This document shows positions 26,507-35,690 of a stretch of 64,000 nucleotides of DNA, piece after piece. Numbering within the stretch: the stretch's first letter is position 1; each line of letters opens with the position of its first letter. The notes under the pieces were generated by a model. The model was not told the origin of the DNA, ran no database searches, and worked only from the letters and a program-made list of their open reading frames with translations. This DNA comes from Planococcus plakortidis. GTDB lineage: Bacteria; Bacillota; Bacilli; Bacillales_A; Planococcaceae. Made by a program: the position numbers and the translations under genes. The stretch lies in the NCBI RefSeq assembly GCF_001687605.2, contig NZ_CP016539.2, forward strand, positions 1,766,501 through 1,830,500. Direction: 5' to 3'.

Positions 26507-26871
26507 TGTTTCTCATCGCCCTTTTCATCTATCGCTGTAAGCAAGGTCTGTATCGTGTACTGAGCCGCTTGTATCGTCTGGACAAAACGTTTTTTGCTCG
26601 TATCTTTATAGAAACTTTGGACGAATACTTGCCCCATGCCTTCTGCCGCATTGTCGATTTGCAGCTTATGGACGTATTTTGGCCGTTCGTTTCGGATAAA
26701 CAATAGCGAAGCATCTTGCCATTCATCTATGACAGCATGCCATTTATCGGCATACGGTTTTACCTCTTGGAAAAAATCGGGATCGGCGTCCAGTTCACGC
26801 ATTTTCTTAAAGCGTGCGAGACACATATCGCATTCTTGGTAAAGATTGGTTGATAATTGCTTGAGGTCCAT
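26503..26871 (-). CDS. yppE: YppE-like DUF1798 protein
   Basis: Start set at the ATG at 26871 (122 residues) because GGAGGGG lies upstream. The product is an all-helical soluble protein like B. subtilis YppE, of unknown function. It precedes mrfA with a four-base overlap; position suggests, but does not prove, a link to the repair pair. Confidence 0.85.
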   Translation of the reverse strand: MDLKQLSTNLYQECDMCLARFKKMRELDADPDFFQEVKPYADKWHAVIDEWQDASLLFIRNERPKYVHKLQIDNAAEGMGQVFVQSFYKDTSKKRFVQTIQAAQYTIQTLLTAIDEKGDEKQ

Positions 26872-27010
26872 TTTCTTCCCCTCCATAGCCATTAGTTTAT
26901 CACAATCCCGCACGCCATATACAGTTTGCCGAACAGGTATTCTTTTCAGTTGGAGATGGCTCGAAAATCCGCTATTATTAGGAATAAAGTTCGGAAACCT
27001 TTCATCATAT

Positions 27011-27039
27011 TTGTCGTCTATGAGCGTGTGATATGATAA
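27011..27039 (+). promoter_or_regulatory. Candidate promoter of recU-ponA
   Basis: TTGTCG (27011-27016), 17 bases, TGATAA (27034-27039); TATGAT at 27032 is an alternative -10. The recU ATG is at 27061 with GAGGTG before it. Confidence 0.55.
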
Positions 27040-27060
27040 AGTAAGCGAGGTGTATCACAA

Positions 27061-27663
27061 ATGGCGATCAATTACCCAAACGGAAAGAAATTTTCTCCAC
27101 CCAAGGATCAACCGGTGCAGAAAAAGAAAAAAGATGTTTCATTCAGCAACCGTGGAAAGACCCTGGAAGATGAACTGAACGAAACGAATAGTTTTTATTT
27201 GCAGCGCGGGCTTGCCGTTATCCATAAAAAGCCCGTGCCGGTGCAAATCGTGCGGGTCGAGTATCCGTCCAGGAGCGCCGCGGTCATCCGGGAAGCATAT
27301 TTCCAAGCCCCGTCGACGACCGATTATAACGGCATCTGGCAAGGCCGCTACGTCGATTTCGAAGCGAAAGAAACCGAGATCCGGACTTCCTTCCCGCTGA
27401 AGAACATCCACGAACACCAAGTGCACCATATGGCGGACATCATCCGCCACGGGGGGCTGGCCTTTCTGATCATCCGGTTTTCGTCGCTCGACCGTTATTT
27501 TGTCCTGCCTTTCGAAACACTGGAAACGTATTGGAAACGCATGGCGGCAGGCGGCCGGAAATCGATGACACTTGCGGAAGTCGAAGAAGCATCGGTCGAG
27601 GTAAAACCGGGCGCTTTCCCGAGAATCGACTATTTATCCGTACTCCATCAGCTAATGAATTAG
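27061..27663 (+). CDS. recU: Holliday junction resolvase RecU
   Basis: 200 residues with the family N-terminus (MAINYPNGKKF), a basic linker, 'SNRGKTLEDELNETN', and the nuclease core 'YNGIWQGRYVDFEAKET' that carries the catalytic Asp, Glu and Lys, followed by 'NIHEHQ' and 'DYLSVLH'. RecU cleaves four-way junctions during recombination and segregation. The recU-ponA pairing is conserved in Firmicutes. Stop and ponA start are 28 bases apart. Confidence 0.96.
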   Translation: MAINYPNGKKFSPPKDQPVQKKKKDVSFSNRGKTLEDELNETNSFYLQRGLAVIHKKPVPVQIVRVEYPSRSAAVIREAYFQAPSTTDYNGIWQGRYVDFEAKETEIRTSFPLKNIHEHQVHHMADIIRHGGLAFLIIRFSSLDRYFVLPFETLETYWKRMAAGGRKSMTLAEVEEASVEVKPGAFPRIDYLSVLHQLMN

Positions 27664-27690
27664 CATATACATGAAAGTGAGGAAGCGCTT

Positions 27691-30375
27691 GTGAGTGATA
27701 AGAAAATATCGCGTGAAGAACGCAGAAAATCAATTGAGCGACAGCGGAAGCACTCGAACAAACAAAAGAAATCCGGTGCAAAAACATGGATCAAGAGAGG
27801 GTTTCTGGCGATTGCCGCATTAGCCGTCGCAGGATTTCTATTCGGTGCTGTTCTATTCGCTGTTTATGCAGCCAGTGCGCCTGAGCTCGACGAAGAATTG
27901 TTGAGGGACCCGATCAGCCCCGTCTTCCTGGCCAATGACGGCGAAACCGAAATTCCGTATTTCACCGCACAGAACCGGGAATATGTGGAATATGAAGACA
28001 TTCCACAAGTCATGGAAGACGCAATCCTCGCAACCGAAGACAATCGCTTCTATGACCACTCGGGGATCGACTTGATCCGCCTCGGCGGTGCAGTCGTCGC
28101 CAACATCACAGGCGGCTTCGGTTCCCAAGGTGCCAGCACCATCACCCAGCAGGTCATCAAGAACTCCTTCCTATCCAATGAAAAGACATTGAAACGGAAA
28201 GCACAGGAAGCTTACTTGGCATTCAAGCTGGAACAGGAATACTCCAAAGAAGAAATTTTCGAGATGTATTTCAACAAAATTTTGATGTCGGGCAATACTT
28301 ACGGCTTCGGTACTGCCGCAGAGCAATTCTTCGGAAAACCGTCAGCTGAACTGGAACTGCACGAAGCAGCCTTGCTTGCCGGCATGCCGCAAAGCCCGAA
28401 CCGATACAACCCGTTCAAGAACCCGCAAGCCGCCGAAGAGCGCCGCGATGTCGTCTTGAACTTGATGGAGCAGCATGGCAAAATCGATGAGGCCCAAAAG
28501 GAAGAAGCATGGAATACGCCAGTCGAATCGACCCTTGTTCCTGAAGAACAACGTTCAACAAATGAAGAAAGCAACGAATATACAGCATTCATGGAAATGG
28601 TTGTCGATGAGCTTGAAGCACTTGATGGCGATTATTCGCTTGATGAAGGCTTGACGATTCACACGACACTTGAACCGTATGTGCAAGAACGTGTCAACGA
28701 GACGATGGCTTCAGATCTCTTCTTCGATGACGAAGTCGAATCCGCCATGACGGTTGTCGACACAAAGACCGGCGGCATTAGCGCAGTCGGTGCAGCCCGT
28801 GAATACGAAGGCGATGTGCGCAGAAACTTTGCCACGGCGAGAGACCGTGTAATCGGCTCGACGATCAAGCCGCTTGTCAGCTATGGCCCAGCCATCGAGT
28901 ATTTGGATTGGTCGACCGGGCAGACATTGGTCGATGAAGAATATTCCTATAGCAGCGGCCAGGAGATCCGCAACGTCGATGGCCAGTTCCTTGGGCCGAT
29001 GACAGCGCGTGAAGCCCTATACCGCTCACGCAATATCCCAGCAGTCAAAGCACTGGCTGAAGTCGGATCCGATAACGCCAGTGAGTTCACCCAAAAGCTC
29101 GGCCTGGATTTTGGCGGGATTTATGAGTCAGCAGCACTTGGTACGCCAGAGAATCAAATTTCAACAGTGGATATGGCAGGTGCTTTCGCAGCATTCGGCA
29201 ATAACGGCGTATTTACCAAGCCGCACACGATCAAGAAAATTGTCTTCCGTGACGGTTCGACAGAAGAAATCGTCGCCCCTGAGCCGGTGACGGCGATGAA
29301 AGACAGCACCGCCTATATGGTGACTGACATGCTTCGTGATGCAGTCGACACAAGCATTGCCGGAGCGACCGGCAAAGAAGCCGCCATCAGCGGGCTCGAT
29401 ATGGCCGGTAAAACCGGTACATCCAATTATTCTGAAGATAAACTCCAAGAATATAATCTTGATGCGACTTCTGCACGTGATGTCTGGTTTGCCGGATACA
29501 CAACTGATTATTCAATCTCTGTGTGGAGCGGCTACCCTGATGTCCGTACACCGATCGACACCGCTTCAAACGAACGCTTGCTTGCACAGCGTTTATTCAA
29601 GCAAGTGATGAGCCAGATCTCCTCACCGGAAACGGCAAGATTCCAGCAGCCGGATTCTGTGACACAGGAAGTCATCGAAGTCGGCACAGAGCCGCTCCGC
29701 CTGGCGAGCCCGTTCACTCCGTGGAGCATGCGCAGTGAAGAATTGTTCGCCAGGGGGACGGAGCCCAGTACAGTATCAGAGCGATTTGTGGCAGACCCTG
29801 ACCGACCTTCTGGATTAAGGGCAGACGTCAGCGGCAACACCGCGAACTTGAGCTGGAGCCATGGTTCGGATGATGTATCATTCGAAGTGTCCGTCAACGG
29901 CGAAGTGCTGACGACGACAGATGATACCAGCTATTCCTACGATGGACTTGAAGGAGGCGTCACTTATACTTTCCGCGTGGTCGCCACCCAAAATGGCAGA
30001 CGCAGTGACCCGGCTTCCACGACCATTGAGATTTCCCCTCCGCCTGAAGAGGAGCCGGAGGAAGAACCTGAAGAAGAACCGGTAGAGGAAGAACCGGCCG
30101 AAGAGGAACCAGCGGAGGAAGAGCCGGCCGAAGAAGAGCCAGCCGAAGAGGAACCCGCTGAAGAAGAATCTGCAGAAGATGAATCCGCAGAGGAAGAACC
30201 AGCCGCAACCCCTGATGAACCCGTAGACACTCCAGAGCAGCCGGAAGAACCTGAAGAAGGGTCAGGCAGCAATGCTTCATCTAATGGAAACGGCAATACT
30301 AACGGGAACGGCAATGGAAATGGCAATAACAATGGCAACAATTCAGGTGATGGAGACAGCGAAGAGCAACCTTAA
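27691..30375 (+). CDS. ponA: Penicillin-binding protein 1A/1B (class A, bifunctional) with FN3 domain and long acidic/Asn-Gly tail
   Basis: 894 residues, GTG start. A basic cytoplasmic head (1-35) and one membrane anchor (about 36-60) precede the GT51 glycosyltransferase with catalytic Glu in ATEDNRF (Glu 116) and 'GASTITQQ'. The transpeptidase has SxxK at 390-393 (STIK), SRN at 446-448 and KTG at 574-576, all intact. A fibronectin type III-like domain follows (about 705-783). The end is low complexity: five-residue Glu-Glu-Pro-Ala repeats at about 786-833, then an Asn/Gly-rich run at 862-889. The protein polymerises and cross-links septal peptidoglycan outside the membrane, probably with GpsB. 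Terminator at 30397-30427. Confidence 0.96.
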   Translation: MSDKKISREERRKSIERQRKHSNKQKKSGAKTWIKRGFLAIAALAVAGFLFGAVLFAVYAASAPELDEELLRDPISPVFLANDGETEIPYFTAQNREYVEYEDIPQVMEDAILATEDNRFYDHSGIDLIRLGGAVVANITGGFGSQGASTITQQVIKNSFLSNEKTLKRKAQEAYLAFKLEQEYSKEEIFEMYFNKILMSGNTYGFGTAAEQFFGKPSAELELHEAALLAGMPQSPNRYNPFKNPQAAEERRDVVLNLMEQHGKIDEAQKEEAWNTPVESTLVPEEQRSTNEESNEYTAFMEMVVDELEALDGDYSLDEGLTIHTTLEPYVQERVNETMASDLFFDDEVESAMTVVDTKTGGISAVGAAREYEGDVRRNFATARDRVIGSTIKPLVSYGPAIEYLDWSTGQTLVDEEYSYSSGQEIRNVDGQFLGPMTAREALYRSRNIPAVKALAEVGSDNASEFTQKLGLDFGGIYESAALGTPENQISTVDMAGAFAAFGNNGVFTKPHTIKKIVFRDGSTEEIVAPEPVTAMKDSTAYMVTDMLRDAVDTSIAGATGKEAAISGLDMAGKTGTSNYSEDKLQEYNLDATSARDVWFAGYTTDYSISVWSGYPDVRTPIDTASNERLLAQRLFKQVMSQISSPETARFQQPDSVTQEVIEVGTEPLRLASPFTPWSMRSEELFARGTEPSTVSERFVADPDRPSGLRADVSGNTANLSWSHGSDDVSFEVSVNGEVLTTTDDTSYSYDGLEGGVTYTFRVVATQNGRRSDPASTTIEISPPPEEEPEEEPEEEPVEEEPAEEEPAEEEPAEEEPAEEEPAEEESAEDESAEEEPAATPDEPVDTPEQPEEPEEGSGSNASSNGNGNTNGNGNGNGNNNGNNSGDGDSEEQP
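30046..30195 (+). repeat. In-frame Glu/Pro/Ala-coding tandem repeat in ponA
   Basis: Imperfect 15-base units encoding E-E-P-A-E are repeated about seven times, with synonymous codon variation (GAA/GAG, CCA/CCG/CCC) between units, which indicates maintained protein sequence rather than a fresh DNA expansion. Flanking units degenerate to E-E-P-E and E-S-A-E. Confidence 0.8.
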
Positions 30376-30396
30376 GCTTCCCCCTCTACCTTTTCG

Positions 30397-30427
30397 AAGG
30401 CCTGCCCTCAATGGGGCAGGCCTTTTT
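30397..30427 (+). terminator. Intrinsic terminator of recU-ponA
   Basis: An 11-bp stem AAGGCCTGCCC / GGGCAGGCCTT followed by TTTTT. Confidence 0.92.
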
Positions 30428-30433
30428 CTGCAT

Positions 30434-30470
30434 AAAAAACCCCGGACAGATGGATTTTCTGTCCGGGGTT
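30434..30470 (-). terminator. Intrinsic terminator of dnaD-nth-ypoC
   Basis: A 13-bp stem (30438-30450 / 30458-30470, core CCCCGGACAGA) with a minus-strand T run, four bases after the ypoC stop. Confidence 0.92.
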
Positions 30471-30473
30471 CGT

Positions 30474-30806
30474 TCATTCAGCCGGATAGCTGATCTTTGT
30501 GCGCGCGATTTTCTTTTTTAACTCTCCGAATAATTGCTCTAGCTGCCGGGAAGCTGCATGGGCACTCCTGGAGTTCTTAACAAACGCTAGCCGCTCGCCT
30601 TCATTCAGTGGACAGGGCGCTGAGTCCCCGAACAAGCCATGAAGCGCTTGTTTCAATGCTTCATAAAGCTGCCAGCCTTCAGCAATGAGCTTCCGGCAAT
30701 CACCAGTCCCCTCGCCAAAACAGGCGTTTATCGCCTGCGATAAGGCAGCCCAATCTTCATAAAATGGCGAAACCGCTTGATCAATTGATTTTCGTGACGG
30801 CATCAT
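30474..30806 (-). CDS. ypoC: YpoC-like protein
   Basis: 110 residues, soluble and mainly helical, matching the small YpoC gene that follows nth in Bacillus; function unknown. It overlaps the 3' end of nth by 26 bases in another frame. AAAGGG precedes the ATG by about ten bases. The operon terminator follows. Confidence 0.75.
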   Translation of the reverse strand: MMPSRKSIDQAVSPFYEDWAALSQAINACFGEGTGDCRKLIAEGWQLYEALKQALHGLFGDSAPCPLNEGERLAFVKNSRSAHAASRQLEQLFGELKKKIARTKISYPAE

Positions 30807-31458
30807 GTTTTACAAGCCCTTTTTTATCGCGCTTTTTCCCTTCCCGGCAACGGTCGAACAACGGGCAGACATGGCAGCCGGGATTTTGCGCCTTGCAATG
30901 GTAGCGGCCGAAGAAAATAATTTGGTGATGGGTTTTCGACCAATCCTCTGCAGGCGTTTTTTTCATGATCGTCTCTTCCACTTGCAGCGGCGAATCTTTC
31001 CAGCGGCACAAACCGAGCCGCTTCGAGACGCGCTCGACATGGGTATCGACTGCCAAAGCCGGCTTATTGAAGGCGACGGAAACGACGACATTGGCCGTCT
31101 TTCTGCCAACGCCTGGTAAAGTCATCAATACATCCCGGTCTTCCGGGACACGCCCGCCATGCTGCTCGATCAGTATCCGGCTGAGCGCTTGGATGTTTTT
31201 CGCTTTATTGCGGAACAAGCCGATGGAACGGATGTCCTGTTGCAATTCTTCCAACGGGACCGACAGATAATCTTCCGGTGTATGGTATTTCTCGAAAAGA
31301 TCCGCTGTCACTTTGTTGACGAGCTTGTCGGTACATTGTGCGGACAACAAGACCGCAATGACCAAATCGAACGGATTGCGATGGATCAATTCACAATGGG
31401 CATCCGGAAACATATGGTCCATTTCCTCCAGGCAAGCGAGCCATTCTTTTTTTGTCAT
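30781..31458 (-). CDS. nth: Endonuclease III (DNA glycosylase/AP lyase)
   Basis: Start set at the ATG at 31458 (225 residues), seven bases after AGGTGA. The helix-hairpin-helix 'LPGVGRKTANVV' carries the catalytic Lys 120, and Asp 138 lies in 'VDTHVERV'. The 4Fe-4S cluster loop C-x6-C-x2-C-x5-C is intact (Cys 188, 195, 198, 204). Nth removes oxidised pyrimidines and nicks the abasic site. It overlaps the dnaD stop region and ypoC, as one operon. Confidence 0.96.
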   Translation of the reverse strand: MTKKEWLACLEEMDHMFPDAHCELIHRNPFDLVIAVLLSAQCTDKLVNKVTADLFEKYHTPEDYLSVPLEELQQDIRSIGLFRNKAKNIQALSRILIEQHGGRVPEDRDVLMTLPGVGRKTANVVVSVAFNKPALAVDTHVERVSKRLGLCRWKDSPLQVEETIMKKTPAEDWSKTHHQIIFFGRYHCKAQNPGCHVCPLFDRCREGKKRDKKGLVKHDAVTKIN

Positions 31459-31472
31459 CATCCTATCACCTG

Positions 31473-32174
31473 CTAATTCCGTTCCTCCAGCCAATTATAG
31501 AATTGCACTTTTTTCGCTGTGCTTTCCTGCGGCTGGATGCGGATGTTTTTTTCCCGGAACGAATTTGCATGCCGTGATACTTGGCTTGACGTCCGGATAT
31601 TCTTTTTCTTCCACTCGAACAGGATCCTGTCGACATAGCGCAAGCTGATCTTCTGCGCAATGACCGCTTCTTTCAAGGCCATGCGGATGACTTCCGGTGT
31701 ATGGCCGTCCTGGTCCATCCACATGGAAATCGTCTCGATCTCCATCGGCGATAGAAAACGCCCGAATTCCTGTTCAAAGAGCTGAAAGATCTCGCCTTCC
31801 TGCTCTTTTTGCGTATGCTCTTTTTCGGTTTGCGCTTGAACTTCCAGGCAGTCCACGAGCTTGTCCCATAAAGGTTGAAGTGAAATCGTCTCTGTCAGCA
31901 TGCCATCTACCGTCTCTTGGCGTATGGTCAAATAGCCTTGTTGCATTAATTTCTGCAGCATTGTCGTCACCCCGTTCGGGTTCGCGGACATGCGTGAAGC
32001 AATTTCATCGGGCGTCGGAAATGCATTTCCTGCCTGCTGAAAGGAATGGATCTGCAATAGCATCATCGCTTCCTCATCACTGATTTTCAAGCGCCGGTAA
32101 AACTGAAAAAAAAGCTGGGAAATGGTCACATTTCCCTGCTCTATCCATTGCTGCAATCGGTCAGTCTGTTTCAT
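31473..32174 (-). CDS. dnaD: DNA replication initiation protein DnaD
   Basis: Start set at the ATG at 32174 with AAAGGTGG upstream; 233 residues, the usual length. The N-terminal winged helix (about 1-115, 'FPTPDEIASRMSANPNGVTTMLQKLMQQGYL') is followed by the DnaB2/DnaD C-terminal domain (about 130-200, 'FGRFLSPMEIETISMWMDQDGHTPEVIRMALKEAV' and 'YVDRILFEWKKKNI' signatures). DnaD helps DnaA and DnaB load the replicative helicase at oriC. Confidence 0.95.
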   Translation of the reverse strand: MKQTDRLQQWIEQGNVTISQLFFQFYRRLKISDEEAMMLLQIHSFQQAGNAFPTPDEIASRMSANPNGVTTMLQKLMQQGYLTIRQETVDGMLTETISLQPLWDKLVDCLEVQAQTEKEHTQKEQEGEIFQLFEQEFGRFLSPMEIETISMWMDQDGHTPEVIRMALKEAVIAQKISLRYVDRILFEWKKKNIRTSSQVSRHANSFREKNIRIQPQESTAKKVQFYNWLEERN

Positions 32175-32466
32175 ATCCCAACCACCTTTCTGTATGCAAA
32201 TTTCTAGCTGTCTTAATCTTTTAGGATATTTCATCTCGTCGAGAAATTTAAGATATTGTATTTTCCGAAGCTTATCGCACGACTCCGCGGGCGGGAATCG
32301 AGCGAACACTTCTCCAAATACTTCGAGAGAACATTAATTTTTGATTGTAGAAACGATGATTCCCTTTTGATCTACTGCAAATTATAGACTTCTTTGACAC
32401 TCTGATTTTTTATCCGCCGCGGCAGAAATCCCGTTGAAAGGATTTCTCGAGCAGTCGTTTAACTTT

Positions 32467-33762
32467 TTAAGGGTACAGGCGGTTCAACAAGCGCGGGAAT
32501 GGAATCGATTCACGGACATGTTCCGCTCCGCTGATCCAAGCGACCGTGCGCTCGAGGCCAAGGCCGAATCCGGAATGCGGCACCGCTCCGTATTTGCTGA
32601 GGTCCAAATACCACTCATAAGCGGCTTCATCTAAATTATGCTCCTGGATACGCTGCTTCATCAAATCATAGTCATGGATCCGTTCAGACCCGCCGATGAT
32701 TTCCCCGTAGCCTTCCGGTGCGATCATGTCAGCGCACAGCACGACATCGTCACGATCCGGATGCGGCTGCATATAGAACGGCTTGATCCCTATCGGGTAA
32801 TGGGTGATGAAAATCGGCTGATCGTAGCTTTCAGCTAAGGCCGTTTCATGAGGAGCCCCGAAATCTTCGCCCCATTTGATGTCGTCGAAGCCATTGTCGT
32901 TCAGCCATTTAATCGCTTCATCGTATGTGACGCGCGGGAACGGAACTTGGATTTTCTCCAGCTTCGTCGTATCGCGGCCAAGGCGTTCGAGTTCAAGCTT
33001 GCAATTCTTCAAGACGGACTGCACGATATGCGCTACATACTGCTCTTGTACTTCCAAGCTCTCAGCATGCTCCACAAATGCCATTTCCGGTTCGATCATC
33101 CAGAATTCGATCAAGTGGCGGCGGGTTTTCGATTTTTCGGCGCGGAAAGTCGGGCCGAACGAGAATACTTTCCCGAGTGCCATCGCGGCCGCTTCCATAT
33201 AAAGCTGGCCGGATTGTGACAGATACGCATCTTCATCGAAGTATTTCGTCGCAAACAATTCCGATGTGCCTTCCGGCGAAGATCCCGTCAAAATCGGCGG
33301 GTCCACTTTGACGAATCCATTGTCATTGAAGAATTCATAAGTCGCACGGATGATTTCGTTGCGGATTTTCATGATGGCATGCTGTTTTCTCGAACGCAGC
33401 CACAAGTGGCGATTGTCCATCAAGAACTCCGTGCCGTGTTCTTTCGGTGTAATCGGGAAATCTTTCGCTTCCTGGATGACTTCGATCTCTGTAATCGCGA
33501 GCTCGTAACCAAAAGCCGAACGCTCGTCTTCTTTCACTTCACCAGTCACATACAATGAAGTTTCTTGCGTCAACGCTTTTGCTTTGGCAAAGATTTCATC
33601 GCCCACTTCTGCTTTGACGACAACGCCTTGCACAAATCCGGAACCGTCGCGCAATTGAAGGAAAGCGATTTTGCCGCTTGAGCGTTTATTGGCGACCCAA
33701 GCGCCAAGTTTAATCGTTTGTCCGTTATATTTTGCCATTTCGGCGATAGTGATTTTTTTCAT
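32467..33762 (-). CDS. asnS: Asparaginyl-tRNA synthetase
   Basis: 431 residues with an N-terminal OB-fold anticodon domain (to about 105) and the class IIb catalytic core: '[27 protein letters not shown]' (motif 1 region), '[24 protein letters not shown]' (motif 2) and '[15 protein letters not shown]' (motif 3). It charges tRNA-Asn in the cytoplasm. No T-box leader is seen; only 29 bases separate it from aspB, so it is read from the ypmA-ypmB-aspB transcript, as in Bacillus. Confidence 0.97.
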   Translation of the reverse strand: MKKITIAEMAKYNGQTIKLGAWVANKRSSGKIAFLQLRDGSGFVQGVVVKAEVGDEIFAKAKALTQETSLYVTGEVKEDERSAFGYELAITEIEVIQEAKDFPITPKEHGTEFLMDNRHLWLRSRKQHAIMKIRNEIIRATYEFFNDNGFVKVDPPILTGSSPEGTSELFATKYFDEDAYLSQSGQLYMEAAAMALGKVFSFGPTFRAEKSKTRRHLIEFWMIEPEMAFVEHAESLEVQEQYVAHIVQSVLKNCKLELERLGRDTTKLEKIQVPFPRVTYDEAIKWLNDNGFDDIKWGEDFGAPHETALAESYDQPIFITHYPIGIKPFYMQPHPDRDDVVLCADMIAPEGYGEIIGGSERIHDYDLMKQRIQEHNLDEAAYEWYLDLSKYGAVPHSGFGLGLERTVAWISGAEHVRESIPFPRLLNRLYP

Positions 33763-33791
33763 CTGTCAATTAGCCTCCAAAAGTATAATGC

Positions 33792-34979
33792 TTATTCTTT
33801 CCAATGTTTGTGCACAAATTGGCTGATGCGGTCGACTGCCTCTTCCAACAGCTCCAGTGATGTCGCATAGGACAAACGGATGGTCGAGTGGGCACCGAAT
33901 CCGGACCCCGGGATTACCGCGACATTTGCCTCTTCGAGTAACGCTTTCGCAAAATCATCCACCGAAGAAAAGCCCGTTTTCGCCGCAGCTTCAGACACAT
34001 CCGGCAGCAAATAAAATGCTCCCTGCGGACGCAATACGGTGAAACCTGGAATTTTTTCCAGTTTCGGGAAAATGGCTTCCAGCCGGCTTTCAAATGCCTG
34101 GCGCATTTCTTCCACGGCATCTTGCGGCCCGTTATAGGCTTCGATCGCCGCGTATTGCGAAGTGGTCGTCGGGTTAGAAGTCGAATGGCTCGCAAGGTCG
34201 GTCATTGCTTTGATCAATTCTTTATCGCCGGCCGCATAGCCGATCCGCCATCCGGTCATCGAATGCGATTTCGACACGCCATTGATGATCACCGTACGGT
34301 TTTTAGCATCTTCCGACAGTTCTGCCACGGAAACATGAACAGCATCGCCATAGACCAATTTTTCGTAGATTTCATCTGAAACGATGAGGATATCCGCCTC
34401 TCGGCAAACTTCAGCCAATTCTTCAAGCTCTTCTTTCGAGTACAGCATGCCTGTTGGGTTGCTTGGCGAATTGATGATGACGGCTTTTGTGCGGTCTGTG
34501 ATTGCTTCGCGCAACTGTTGCGGTGTAATTTTATACGATTGGCCGGCTGTCGCTTCTATGTAGACCGGCACGCCTCCTGCCAGTTTCACCTGTTCAGGGT
34601 AGCTGACCCAATAAGGGATCGGGATGATGACTTCGTCGCCTTCATTCAAAAATACTTGGAATAACGTATAAAGTACATGTTTCGCCCCGACGCCGACCAG
34701 GATTTCATTTTTCTCGTAGCTTAATCCCTGGTCGCGCTGCAATTTATCCTGTATCGCTTGCTTTAACGCCGGCAAACCGCCCGCAGGGGTATATTTGGTC
34801 TTGCCTTCTTCCATGGAACGCTCGGCTGCATCAAGAATGTTTTGAGGCGTATTGTAATCAGGTTCTCCTGCCCCGAGCCCGATCACATCGACGCCTTGTG
34901 CTTTCAGTTCATTCGCTTTTGCCGTAATCGCCAAAGTCGTCGATGGCGTTAAGGTTTGTACACGGCTTGCTAATTTCAA
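33792..34979 (-). CDS. aspB: Aspartate aminotransferase, PLP-dependent
   Basis: The start is taken as the TTG at 34979 (395 residues, M-K-L-A-S-R-V) because family members begin this way; the adjacent TTG at 34982 is an alternative and lies nearer to AAAGGG. The PLP lysine is in 'GVSKSHSMTGWRIGY', with 'NSPSNPTG' and 'DEIYEKLVY' typical of class I aminotransferases. It interconverts aspartate/2-oxoglutarate with oxaloacetate/glutamate; pairing with asnS links aspartate to asparagine charging. Confidence 0.94.
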   Translation of the reverse strand: MKLASRVQTLTPSTTLAITAKANELKAQGVDVIGLGAGEPDYNTPQNILDAAERSMEEGKTKYTPAGGLPALKQAIQDKLQRDQGLSYEKNEILVGVGAKHVLYTLFQVFLNEGDEVIIPIPYWVSYPEQVKLAGGVPVYIEATAGQSYKITPQQLREAITDRTKAVIINSPSNPTGMLYSKEELEELAEVCREADILIVSDEIYEKLVYGDAVHVSVAELSEDAKNRTVIINGVSKSHSMTGWRIGYAAGDKELIKAMTDLASHSTSNPTTTSQYAAIEAYNGPQDAVEEMRQAFESRLEAIFPKLEKIPGFTVLRPQGAFYLLPDVSEAAAKTGFSSVDDFAKALLEEANVAVIPGSGFGAHSTIRLSYATSLELLEEAVDRISQFVHKHWKE

Positions 34980-34996
34980 CAAATTGATCAACCCTT

Positions 34997-35470
34997 TCAC
35001 AAATTCAATATGCGTTTCCACCAAGTACCGTCTTCCGCCAAAAGATAGACGTAATTCAAGCGCCCAGCTTCGTTCAAAAAGGCGATTTCCCATACGGCAC
35101 CGGCCTCTTCCATGCCAAGCTTCGTATGGAGGATTTCCTCGACTTCCATATCTTCCTGAACGATTTCGCGCGCTTGCTGTGCGGTCACTTGGCCTTCCAG
35201 CATCAATGCTTCGATCTCTCCTTCTTCAGGAACGAAGGCAGCTTTTATCCGTCCTTCCCCGTCTGTTCCAAGCACCGTCACGGATTGGGCCGAGCTGGAA
35301 TAGACATAGGCCCGTTCCACTTCATCGAGCAGCCCTTCCGCTTCCACTTTTTCAACGGCTGCTTGTTCCGCTTCCGAAAACGGTTTATTGCCGAGGAATA
35401 GAATGGCCAGTACGATCGCGACAGCCAAAAAAGACAAAAAAACGATGATGAATTTCGTCCATTCTTTCAT
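34997..35470 (-). CDS. ypmB: YpmB-like membrane-anchored PepSY/DUF5590 protein
   Basis: 157 residues: a single N-terminal membrane segment (about 6-27) and an extracellular domain with two PepSY-like halves, containing 'GEIEALMLEGQVTAQQAREIVQEDM' and 'AVWEIAFLNEAGRLNYVYL'. Related domains are thought to restrain extracytoplasmic proteases, but the role of YpmB is unknown. AGGTGATCAT precedes the ATG. It ends 17 bases before aspB. Confidence 0.85.
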   Translation of the reverse strand: MKEWTKFIIVFLSFLAVAIVLAILFLGNKPFSEAEQAAVEKVEAEGLLDEVERAYVYSSSAQSVTVLGTDGEGRIKAAFVPEEGEIEALMLEGQVTAQQAREIVQEDMEVEEILHTKLGMEEAGAVWEIAFLNEAGRLNYVYLLAEDGTWWKRILNL

Positions 35471-35478
35471 ATGATCAC

Positions 35479-35649
35479 CTAGGTTTTATAAATTGTGAAA
35501 ACCGCTTTTGACTGGTCGTCTTTATCAAGCGCCAAGCCAAACATCAAATCGCGGTCTTTCAATGTCCGGTTCAATGCATCGACCACTTTGTACAGGTCGG
35601 ATTGATACTCGACTTGCACGGTATTTAATACTTCGATCTTGGATTCCAT
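35479..35649 (-). CDS. ypmA: YpmA-like small protein (56 aa, DUF4264 type)
   Basis: A 57-codon frame from ATG 35649 to TAG 35479. The product begins MESKIEVLNTVQVEY and ends KAVFTIYKT, with alternating strand and helix segments as in B. subtilis YpmA. AAAGGA lies about 11 bases upstream. Position between dinG and ypmB is conserved. Function is unknown. Confidence 0.85.
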   Translation of the reverse strand: MESKIEVLNTVQVEYQSDLYKVVDALNRTLKDRDLMFGLALDKDDQSKAVFTIYKT

Positions 35650-35690
35650 TGTTCGGCACTTCCTTTCGGTTGGGGAAATAATCCCCCTCT

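Noticed and set aside
25700..26563. Long open frame of 287 codons opposite mrfA
   Set aside because: It is antisense to a conserved helicase with intact motifs, has no ribosome site, and its composition is that of a codon shadow.
30046..30195. CRISPR-like short tandem repeat
   Set aside because: The repeat is in frame, 15 bases, without spacers, and codes for part of PBP1.
29960..30341. Leu- and Ser/Gly-rich open frames opposite the ponA tail
   Set aside because: These arise from the reverse complement of the Glu/Pro repeat and carry no start signals.
32424..32447. Possible terminator after asnS
   Set aside because: An 8-bp hairpin (AGAAATCC/GGATTTCT) exists but is followed by a GC-rich stretch without a T run, so I do not call a terminator.
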